Origin: Dichetophora obliterata
Lineage: Eukaryota; Arthropoda; Insecta; Diptera; Sciomyzidae
Reading direction: 5' to 3'
Length of the DNA stretch: 64,000 bases
NCBI GenBank assembly: GCA_963920525.1
Contig: OY986435.1
Coordinates: 274,868,848 to 274,932,847, forward strand
The position numbers were made by a program, and so were the translations under genes. The notes beneath the pieces are model-generated. The model was not told the origin of the DNA. It saw only the letters and a program-made list of their open reading frames with translations, and ran no database searches. Each line of letters starts with the position of its first letter. Within the stretch, counting starts at the first letter, position 1. Shown in pieces: positions 52,284 through 62,109 of the stretch.

Positions 52284-52427
52284 TAAGCTGAATTCACTGA
52301 TAACCTTCAGCATGTTTTTGTGTGATTTAAAATAATGTTAATCAAGTTAAGAGCGTGCAGAAATTGTTCTCTCTGAGCGAAAACTCCATATGAAGTTAAC
52401 TGAAGGTGATCAGTGAATCCAGCCTTA
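52284..52427. mobile_element. 139-bp MITE with 24-bp inverted ends
   Basis: GCTGAATTCACTGATAACCT plus TCAG (from 52287) mirrors CTGAAGGTGATCAGTGAATC plus CAGC (to 52424-52425), with TTA on both outer sides as a possible 3-bp duplication. It interrupts a repeat whose unbroken relative is at 26.11-26.25 kb, which supports a real insertion. Confidence 0.6.
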
Positions 52428-52644
52428 CTCTCAGGGAGATTCTTGCTTTCATACAGTGTTAACTAATTTTCATTGTTAATGTCTTGAGGGGATGCTATGT
52501 TAGATTTGCCACGTCTACTTTCCATGCCCACAGAATTAATCAAAAATGTTATACTTCGAACGGTTTTGGTGTTATTAGACCAAAATTTATTAATTTAGTT
52601 CATACGGCTACTTTCGGCAACTGTACTAAAAATGGCGAATATAT

Positions 52645-52740
52645 AAATTTTTTTTCCGAACAGCATGAAAATTCGTATATAGCAGTAAGGTGGTCTGCGG
52701 CAGGACAACGTCTGCCGGGCAATACTATACATCAATAAGA
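52645..52740 (+). repeat. Dispersed repeat shared with 18.62-18.73 kb
   Basis: GCATGAAAATTCGTATATAG, GCGGCAGGACAACGTCTGCC and GGGCAATACTA match 18.6 kb in the same orientation. GGCAG and CTGCC can pair around an 8-nt loop. Confidence 0.45.
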
Positions 52741-54569
52741 ATGCTGTATATATCAGAAAATTCTGATCGTCATGCATTGATGTTTCAAACGGAATCGTCT
52801 AGCATGTGTTTTGTTCGAAGGTCAATTTACACTTTTACAAATTCACAAAAAAATTCATTGATTTGGGTCAGGACAAATTCTACTATAAATATAACGTTAA
52901 CTTTGAATATAAAGATAAGGAAATAGATAAATTCTATTCCCTAAGGATAAGGAAAAACATAGATTTATGTATATAACTTTGGAATAGTTTGAAATATTTG
53001 AAATATTTTTCACAGAATTATTTTTGAAGCTATATTTGAAAATGTTTTTCACATGGATTAGTTGTTAAGCTATAACACATTGCAAAAAATATAACAACAT
53101 TTTAAGCAAATTAGTTTTCATCAAAAAATCATAGGGGGGCGGGGGTAGGTGGCCCATGATTTTTAATGATAGAAACTGTTTGTGTCAAAATAGAACAATT
53201 TTTGCAGGTAAATTTTGTTATTTGAAAGAAAAAAAAAATGAAAATTAAAAAAAATAAAATTAAAAAAAAAAATGTACAACAAAAGCAACTCTTGGCCTAT
53301 TGTTTAGTGCAAGTTGGATATTTTAGAGGTTTTTTGAAAACAATATAAAACATTGTATTGGTGAGGTAACGGTACACCTTTTCTAATTTTCCCAATTAAC
53401 TTAATTGAACTTTCAAACAAAGAATATTGGATGAAAATCGATTTGTAAATATCAATCGTTTTTTTTTCTCATTCTGAGGCTTATGAGTTATACTGAGAAA
53501 ATCTATACTTTTGAGATATCGCATGAATTTTAATATCATAATAACAGGTTTTTTTAAAACATACCTTATATCCGTACAAAATATTTCTGAAAAGAAAGAA
53601 AAATTACCGTTAATTTTATTAATCAACGACTGTCTATACAAAAAAACATTGTTATGCATTGAGAAAGTTTATAGTTTTTGAGATATTGCCAAAATTTTGA
53701 TGCCATTATATCGGTTTTTTTAATTTGAGAAGAATTGTCGTCCAAAGCCCAATAACAACAATAAATAACTTAAGAAGGCCGATTAGCTACAACAATTTAA
53801 GAAAAATATATTTATTTTCAGAATATATATAAAAAATTATATTTTTGATTACAAATTTTAAAAATTTTTTGCCCAAATTTTTTTATAACGCTGTTATGCA
53901 GGACTTTTTCAAAAGTAAAAAAAAAGAAAGCCAGGTAAATTTATGTCATCATAACAATTACCGTAAAAATAAGTTATTCAAATTAAATAAAATAGTTTCT
54001 TAATAATATATACCAGTTTTTCATAACTAAACAAAATTAACACAATTTTTTATATTTTGAATTTATTTTAAAACAACTAAATACTTTCATTTTAAGATTT
54101 AAAATTTTTACATGGTATTTCATATTTTTATCCCAGGCGAATCAGCGAGTTTTTGTTTGTTTCATATAAGACTCCAAAAAATTCATAGTGTTAGTATATA
54201 CAATAAAAAAAATTTCTGGAATTCATTTAATATTAATAAATAATAATAATATTAATAAATAATAATAACAAAACAAAATAAAAGAAATTGAAAAAAATTA
54301 GTTCGTACAAAATTCCATACAAATACAAATAGGTCCCTAGGGACCTTGTACTGCATAGAAGGGCAACGGATGACTCATCCATCGGAGGGTTCAGAAAATA
54401 AAAAAACCAAATGAGTAACACAAATGAACCTCAACGTAATAATGATTCCATTCTCAACTTGTCTCGAAAACTGCAGTAAGTTTTGAAATTGTATTTTATA
54501 GGTTAGCGACGGTCGTTTTTCATTTAAATTAATTTAATTTCGATTTAAATTCATACAAAAAATTGTGTA

Positions 54570-55978
54570 ATGGCACCGCGTGCTAAAATAGCATCAGTTG
54601 AACTAAGAAAAAATATAAAAAGATTATCCAAAAGCGGCAAAACAGTTCGAGTGATTGCCAAAATTGTTGATCGTGCTCCAACAACGAGCCCAATAAAAGG
54701 AAATTATTTAATAACGCTGACGAAAAGTGGATGCTTCGACAAATTAGGCGAAAACTAAATATGAGCGCTCCAAAACTAGCTAGCTGCTGAGGCTGAGGAA
54801 TATCTAGGAAAAAGGCTGATCCAGAAACTGTGGGGATCATTCTACGAAAGCACCAGTTTCATGGTAGGACTGCTAGTAGGAAACCTTTCATAAGCCAGAC
54901 GAATAAAAAAAACGCATCGTATTTGCCAAAAAACACCGTGATATTAATTAAGATTGTGAGCTTTAGATCAAGTGAGTTTTCAAGAAGACAACAACAACAA
55001 CAACAACTCTGTATAGAGTCAGTCACTTAGCTGACTAGACAGTCTGTTTCGGAAATCGCTACATATTCCTCATCAGTAGTCTTTGAGTGATTAAGCTGTG
55101 ATCAACTCACTGTTTAAACTAGCATATGAATGTGTAGATCCTCTAATTCATTCTCATGAATTGTATGGCTGCTAATCATATGACACTTCAAAGCAGTAAG
55201 CCATTTTAGATCACTGCCATCAACTCTATCAAGGGTTGCCATCTGTTCTAGTTGCTTCTTCATTTATTTCAATATTCATTGGTGTTCGATTGTTTGTCGA
55301 AATGCACCATAGAAATGAAACGAGTTTTTGCTTCGCCAGAAGCTAGTGTTCTAACTGAAAGGTGGCTATTTTCACAACCAAATGTTCAACCACACCGTGA
55401 TTAGGGTTTTTCATATTGGGAGCAAGTTCTCTTCACAGACGAGAGCAAATTTAATGTTTTCCGGTCAGATGGTCAATCCTATGCGTGGAGAAAGGTGAAT
55501 GCGGAACTTGAGGAAAAGATCCTGCGGCCGACAGTAAAGCATGGTATGGGTGCAGTAATGGTGTGGGGTGCTGGAAAATTCACATCATCGATGGTATTAT
55601 GGACCAACACGTATACCTTAATATATTAAAGACAAATTTGAAGGAAAGTGTGCGAAAGATGGGTATTGAGAGTTCGTTTTCATTTTACCAGGACAACGCT
55701 CCCAAGCGTAATTCCTATAATGTCTGAAATTGGCTTCTTTATAATTGCCCACAATTTTTTGTAAACTCCACCTCAATCACCAGATCTCAATTTTATTGAG
55801 CACGCATGGAATTACCTGGAAAAAAGTTGAAAAATACACTATTTCTACACGTGAGCAATTAAAAGCAGCACTTATTGAAGAGTGGGAGAATATGGAGCCG
55901 TCTTACTGCCGAAAACTGGAGCAATCAATGCCAAATCGTCTGAAAGCGGTTGTTAAACAAAAAGGCTTACCAACTTAA
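54570..55978 (+). pseudogene. Tc1-like transposase, decayed
   Basis: ATG 54570 starts MAPRAKIASVELRKNIKRLS, the first helix-turn-helix. Frames then break up. After a foreign-looking ~460-bp stretch (about 54945-55400, bounded by repeated CACCGTGAT), the catalytic core reads YWEQVLFTDESKFNVFRSDG (Asp at 55438-55440), PTVKHGMGAVMVWGAG, FYQDNAP (Asp at 55692-55694, frame-adjusted) and PDLNFIEHAWNYLEKK (Glu at 55798-55800), i.e. a DDE set with the ~34-residue spacing of Tc1. The C-terminus to TAA at about 55978 is clean (EQLKAALIEEWENMEPSYCR and onward). The (CAA)n run near 54980-55000 and TATAGAGTCAGTCACTTAGC region belong to the inserted stretch. Inactive. Confidence 0.82.
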
Positions 55979-56254
55979 TATTAACTCTATTATATTTTTA
56001 TTATAATGCTTATAATTTCATAATTCAGTTTTGTGTTCCATTATTACTTTGGGGTTCATTTTTGTAACTAATTTTGTTGTTTTTATTTTCTTAAATCAAT
56101 GAACTTTTTTATTCATAATTATTATAATTATTTTTTAATAACCACATTAAAACATTTTAAAATATGCAAATACTTAACAAACCAATAAAGTAATTATAAT
56201 TTTTATTTGAATGAATTTTTTATGTTTGTTCCATTATTACTTTGAGCCACTGTA

Positions 56255-59200
56255 GCTATTTTTTACAAATTTTAAAAATTATATATGTTCAAATCTGACT
56301 TTTTTTTCAAAATTTATCAAAATGCCCCTTTTAGACCCTGGTTATATGGTAAAAAATATTTACAAAACATTAGAAACCAACAAATTTAATATTTCACCAC
56401 TGCAACTTGCGAATGGTGGTATTGCACTAGAAAAAACGCATGCAGCCAACTTTTTTCAAGAACGGCTAAAATGAGTAAGTCGGATGGGTTTGTTGGTGCA
56501 CTGTTAGAACGTGCAATTCATTGCCTTTAAAATTAGCTCTTAAAATTAGTTTTTCATGAGTGAGTTTTTTTGCTAGAAAAAATAGTATGAATCAAAGTCA
56601 TGAAATACCGATTAACCTTATACCTCCTAAGTGTGTAAAAATAGACCGTCTCTCGTTTACTTTCGTAATTATTCGTACTCTTAAACTGGACACCCTGTAT
56701 GCTATATTCGTTTCCATATTTTAAATTAATAAGATTACAATTTTTATAGAAACCTTACTGTTAGCTATCTAAAACAATAAGAAGCCACCCGATAAAACAT
56801 TATAAAATCAAGATCATAAAATATGGCAAGCATATTTCCACGGATATAGAAGCAATATATCACGAAATTTTATGGTATTGATGTATTTTTTTTATTTCCA
56901 ATGTTAGTTGAAAAATCGATGAAAGTAAAACTTATACTAAAAAAAAGTGCCGTAGCATTTTATTAAGAGTGGATAAAATATTTAAATGTAAGCAGATAGG
57001 AAAAAAAAACTAAAATATAGTATTTTAAGAATATAAAAAATTTATGTGCTTATTTTGGTTTATGGCTCTCCATCCACATTACTTGTCATATCTACTCACG
57101 ATATTTCTTGAGGGGCATAAAATTTTAAAAACATTTAGACACAAACACACACAAACTCATACAGAAACACACTCACGTTCGTCAGAGTACTTCAGGGGCG
57201 GACATAGATATTGCCAGCATCACTTTGTAATGGCACAAAAAACGGCAACACATAACATTTTTTTTTTCACTAACATGACTGTCAGTTACTTCCTTCCTGC
57301 TCTTGTAGTTTGCTTTACCAACTCGGCTTACTCGCTGCTTTCTATAAAACGATTCACATAAAATTGACAAGATTGGAGAGAAAAACTGTTCAACACTTTT
57401 ATTGTAATTCCTTTTAAGTGTAGAAAAAAAAATTCCTTCAAACTTTAAATTTCAAATACTACGCCATCGTCCTAAGCCATTTCGTCTTGAAGGAGATTCT
57501 TAAAAATTTCAAACTACAAGCAAAAAAAAAAGAAAACCAAATAGACAGCCAGAACGACATGGCATGAAATTCAAAATAAGCCAGAATTATAAAAACATTT
57601 GATGGCTGCTAACATGAGTCAAACAGTCAACTGCCTTACTTTTAAAGGCGGATATGTAGAAGCATGAAAGGATGCGGCAGTAGGAAACATTGAATCATTT
57701 GTTGTCTGTCTTGAGAAAATAAGTTTATGTTATACACAAAGGAGTTTTCCTTTTTACACTCGCACAAAAACGAGGTACTTTGAGAGGGACGAGGACAAAA
57801 TTAAAGAAAAGAAATAAGATTTCTAAACCATTACTTTCTGGTTTGATCTAAAAGACACTAATTTCTGTGCTTTTAGTAGCGTTACGATATAAAATATTAG
57901 GACTGAATGAGAAAAGTGACAACAAGAAATTAAAAATGTTATCTTAATGTATTTAATGCTTTGAAAAGACGCTATAAACTCTAAGAAAATCGGCTGAGGA
58001 ACTATGTTTAAGAAATACCTAACCTAAGAAAGGCTAACCCACCCACCATATTTATATTGATATCGAAGCCTCAAGCTATGACAAATGAAGACATAAGTGA
58101 ATGACGGTGATATGTCGCAATTATCTAGTTACGAGAAAATTGAGTTCAAACTTTTGCATTTGTACTGAAATCTATACTAAACAAAACTTTGTGAAGTAGT
58201 TAATTTCTAAAATAGCCACAAACATGGCTGGTTTAAATTTTAAAATTTAAATTTTAAATTCGTGCGTAGAATACCGAAAATCCGAAAATGTGACATATCA
58301 TCTTCATCCACTCATGTCTTCAAATAAAAACTGAGCCAAATAATTATTCGAAACTTTAGTGTTAATCTCATAATAGGTCCGTTTCCCTAATCGATTGAAG
58401 TAGCTTGAAGTTGCTTGCAAGCAATATTTTACAAATTTTTGAAACTCGAGAGTGAAAAATAACAATGTTTTGTCACTCTCTATACTATTACAGTTACCTG
58501 GAGTTAGTATGGAAACAGAGTTAGTATGTCCATTTGTTTTCTACATTTTCATTCGTGTTTTTGTTAAGTGTACGATATGTTTTGTATATGTGCAAATATG
58601 CAAAACCATTCAATATACAAACACCCTGCATCAACTAACACCCACCGTTCAAACGTTTGCTAAGACATTTCATTTTAATCGAAAGCGGACTGAAAGCCAC
58701 TGAAGACAACAACAAAGTACGAATCACATAAATGAATTTGTGACACTGACTATCTTCTTTCGGTAAATGGAAAATCGGTTATTTGGCGAGCATTTATTTA
58801 AATTGTTTCTCTACTGAAGACCCAGGCTTTGTTGACTTTATTTTTGTTTTCCTTGCAGCTCTAAATTTTCGCAATTTATGTATGTAAAAATGTTGATAAA
58901 GCTTAAGTTGAGCATATGCACGTCATTTATATACGTTATTTGTTTATTTTCTACTTCATAATAGTATGAAACCTTGCAGTGAAGTTTGTAGAAAGCGAAA
59001 ACGAGGCTGGAAACGTATGCTCGAAATTGTTACGCGCAATTTGTAGAACTCTATTAATAAATAGTGCTAAGAGCCAAGAAAACAGTAGAAGAAAGGTTTT
59101 AAACACTAATGCTTGAAAAAAAACTTAAGCAAAGATTCCATTACTATTGGATGAAAGCAAATTTTTAGCAAAAAATTTTTTTTATAAAAAACAATTGTTT

Positions 59201-60554
59201 CCCAAACAGCTAATTTGAATTTTATTGTTTATATAAAACTTTAAAATTACTGCCTTTTCCAAATTATCAACAAACATTAATATTCGGTTTACTTGGCCGA
59301 GCTTTCGTTTAACTTGCGCTTTTAGCTTAAACTTTTGCTGACCAAAAGTTTGCATTTGGCTAAACTTTTTTTTACGCTTTCCAGAACATCCTTAAGAACA
59401 AGTATTCACTACTTGAAGATACGTAAACAAAAGAATTATCAGCAACAGCAAAAATCTTAGCGATGGTAGCTAGTACATTCTAAAAATTGTTTTGTTGTTC
59501 TTAACCAAGCCCACCACCAATCAGCTGTTAAACTTTGTTACGCTTTTGTTTATATTTTACGAACTTGAATTTCGTGCAACATTTTCTTCTCGCTTTTTTT
59601 TTTTGTGTTTCTTACATTTATTATTATCCATTTTCTTTTGTAAGCTGTTTATATTTTGTTTTTGTTTTTGCCTGATCATTGCAAGAGTTTACCACAATTT
59701 CCATGAAAATTGCGTCGCCTTTTCAATTAAGTATTTTTTTCTGCAATTTCTCTTGCAGTTTTTTTTGCTTAAGAGTTTTTTCCCATTTTATCTATTTAAA
59801 AAAGTTTTTAAACTCGTTTACTCCTTCGTCATCTTCCATTATACAAGTCTATAAATCGTTGAAATGTAAGCAAAACTGGCCTGCACTTAAATGTGGTTTT
59901 GTTTTTCTTCCACTTTGATTCGATTTAGTTCTTAGATTATGTAAACACCGCTTACGTGTTGCAACATACAATTTGCATTTGCATTTTTTCAGCACATACA
60001 ATTTTTGTTAGAAAACATTAACTTTTAAGAAATTGTTTTTAATTTCCAGATATTTGAAGATATTTGATATAAACATTCATCATTTTAAGTTATAAAATCA
60101 AAAATTGTTTTGAAGTTTTCGAAAAAATTTAAAGATGCAAAGAAAAAAATGTTGACAAGCACACGCTTAAAATTAAAATATTCCACTGCAGAATAACTTC
60201 TTTAGCAAAAAGGAGTAAAAACAGCAACACAACTAAACCAAACTAATATTTTTACACTTAAATTTTTGGAATAACATTTTACTAGCGGATGTTTTTAAAT
60301 TCAGATCTTTTTCTTTTCTATAGATTTGTTTTATAGTACTGTTAAACTGTTATTATTTTAAAAAATATTAAAAAATCTTATATATATCAAACTAAAATTA
60401 AGCGTTTTCGTAAACAAATACATAAACACAGCCATTTTCAGGCTGCCTAAAACTAATAACATCTTTGTGTATGCATGGAGCACAGCTGCATCAATAACTC
60501 AAATCTGTCACAGCTGCATCAATAACAAGACAGATTGTAGACAGCGAAGCCGGT
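56255..60554. other. Unassigned intergenic DNA
   Basis: About 4.3 kb of AT-rich DNA with a CA-rich patch near 57141-57175 and CAGCTGCATCAATAAC twice near 60483 and 60512. No gene, RNA or element boundary could be supported. Short frames at 57044, 58452 and 59492 are low-complexity. Confidence 0.3.
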
Positions 60555-60710
60555 GTTGGACTTACTGAGGGCTGTAATCCCTAAGCAGCGGCCAAAGGCC
60601 GCCTATTAAAAAGTTAATTATTGCTGTCTTCAGTACTTCTGGACATAATTCTCTTTTACCAGGCGCCCTTCGGCTGCTGCTTAGAGATTACAACCTTCAG
60701 TTAGTCCAAC
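60555..60710. mobile_element. 156-bp MITE, almost fully palindromic
   Basis: GTTGGACTTACTGAGGGCTG then TAATCCCTAAGCAGCGGCC at the left is mirrored by GCTGCTGCTTAGAGATTACA then ACCTTCAGTTAGTCCAAC at the right. Arms are about 50 bp with a ~50 bp centre. No coding capacity. Target duplication uncertain. Confidence 0.7.
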
Positions 60711-60934
60711 GGGTGATTTTTCATTTTTTTTTTTGAGATTTTTCATAGCGCCGGCGCACAGTACTTTGTGCAGTAGGAATAAATCAAGAGTTTCATTTTG
60801 ACGAACCCTAACAAAATAGATATTGTAAGTTAAGTAATACTTTCACTAAAAAGAGTTAAAATTTTCTTCGCAAAAGAAGTAGTTTTGTGGAAACTACACC
60901 TCTTCAAAGTCAACGCTTTTTATGCGTTTTTATT

Positions 60935-61670
60935 ATTGTAGAATTTTCGACTTCGCGTTGTATTTAAAGAAAAACATGCTGTTAGCACAGTTTTTACGCT
61001 ATTCAAGTGATTTTATTTTTGTATTTTTAAAGAAACAGTGAGAAAAAATAAGTTTTAACTATATTAGCAAGAAAATTTAAAATAAGTAATAAAAATTTAA
61101 TTTTAAATTATCAAAAAATTTTGAAAAAATTGAAAAATTTGCTGTTTTCAACAGTCATTTAAAAAAAATGTCCACAAGTGTCACCTTTAATTTTTACATA
61201 TGCATTTCTACGTCTATTTACCTTTTGGAAACATTAAATATTTTGTCCAACTTCGAACCACTTTTTGAGTTATCGTGTTTTTAAAAATGGCCAAAAAAAA
61301 ATGTTGTGAATTTTTTGCTTATGTGCTTCATTCAAAGAAAAAATGCCGTAAGCATGTTTTTACACTATTCCATTGATTTTATTTTTTTTTTAAATAATAA
61401 AAAACAATACGTTATTTTATATTTATAAGAAAATGTAAAATAAGTATTAAAAAATTTATTTTAAATAATAAAAAATTAAAAAAAAATTTTTAAATTTGCT
61501 GTTTTCAGCAGTCATTTAAAAAAAATGTCCACAAGTGTCATATTTAATTTTTAAAATAAATTATTGTATGTTTATCTATCTTTCAGGAATATAAAATATT
61601 TTATCCAACTTCGAACTATTTTTTGAGTTACCGCCTTTTTAAAAATGGTCTAAAAATCATGTTTTGCAAA
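60935..61670. repeat. ~357-bp degenerate tandem duplication
   Basis: CTGTTTTCAACAGTCATTTA (61142) and CTGTTTTCAGCAGTCATTTA (61499) lie 357 bp apart. Both are followed by AAAAAATGTCCACAAGTGTC, TCCAACTTCGAAC and TTTTTGAGTTA(T/C)CG, and both units begin with TTCAAAGAAAAA(A/T)G- or TTTAAAGAAAAACATG-like sequence. Two diverged units, non-coding. Confidence 0.65.
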
Positions 61671-62109
61671 AATTTGCTAAATGTTGTTAGTGTATGTAAC
61701 ATTCAGTATGTTATACAAAAATAAAAAACGTAAACAAACATATTCTTTGTACTCTATACCTAACAGAAGGGCATATCAGCTTATGAAAGTTAAGTTCTTA
61801 CAGAGAATGATAACACAGTATTTTTTTACAGAAATGTAATAACTTTTTCATAAATTATTATTAATAAATAAACTTATTCCTCAAAAGAATGTTTGAGCAA
61901 TCGAATTGAATATTAATAACTGTTATTAATATAACTACAAATTAATTTATAAATTGTTAAATGTAGGGAACTCTCATATTCTCTCAATGCTACCCAATTT
62001 TTACCGTATTTTCTTAACAAAAACAGAGAACTTGCAAAAAAGCTGTGGAAGTTTAAGTCTATTTGCATGTGCATTAAGAAAAAACATAATATATTATTTT
62101 TTATCAAAA
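61671..62109. other. Upstream flank of the Transib gene
   Basis: AT-rich. A CACAGTA heptamer-like sequence occurs at 61814-61820, but no convincing Transib terminal repeat or 5-bp duplication could be placed. Confidence 0.25.

Larger units (their letters stand above)
51966..54331. other. Non-coding interior of the 5.1 kb piggyBac-like element
   Basis: About 2.4 kb of AT-rich DNA between transposase and right end. It contains a dispersed repeat (about 52170-52460) carrying a MITE insertion, and the repeat shared with 18.6 kb at 52645-52735. Several A-rich runs lie near 53230-53275. No gene seen. Confidence 0.4.
49330..54389 (+). mobile_element. piggyBac-like element nested in the Tc1 left repeat
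   Basis: Ends CCCTCCGATGGGTGA (49330) and, reversed, CCCTCCGATGGATGA (54389). Flanking tetramers are TCAA and TTCA. The uninterrupted Tc1 right repeat has GATTTAAGAAAATAAA at the same place, so both are one-base variants of a TTAA duplication. The palindrome GGTCCCTRGGGACC occurs at 49348-49361 and 49528-49541 near the left end and 54332-54345 near the right end. Size 5060 bp is about twice the usual because of about 2.4 kb of non-coding DNA after the transposase, including further repeats. Confidence 0.88.
49163..56254 (+). mobile_element. Tc1-like element with ~240-bp inverted repeats, split by a piggyBac insertion
   Basis: Left end CAGTGGCTCAAAGTAATAAT at 49165 and right end (reverse complement) identical from 56252, flanked by TA. 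Inverted repeats continue for about 235-240 bp. The left one is divided by the piggyBac at 49330-54389 and resumes at 54390-54465. Each repeat contains the motif CAAAGTAATAATGGA near its outer end and a related copy near its inner end (CAACGTAATAATG left, CAAAGTAATAATGGAACAC right), the IR/DR arrangement of Tc1 elements such as Paris or Minos-like types. Without the insert the element is about 2.0 kb. Transposase remnants lie at 54570-55978. Confidence 0.9.

Noticed and set aside
61814..61820. CACAGTA as a possible RSS-like Transib terminus
   Set aside because: Single 7-mer without a matching partner end, 5-bp duplication or nonamer-like block at a suitable distance.
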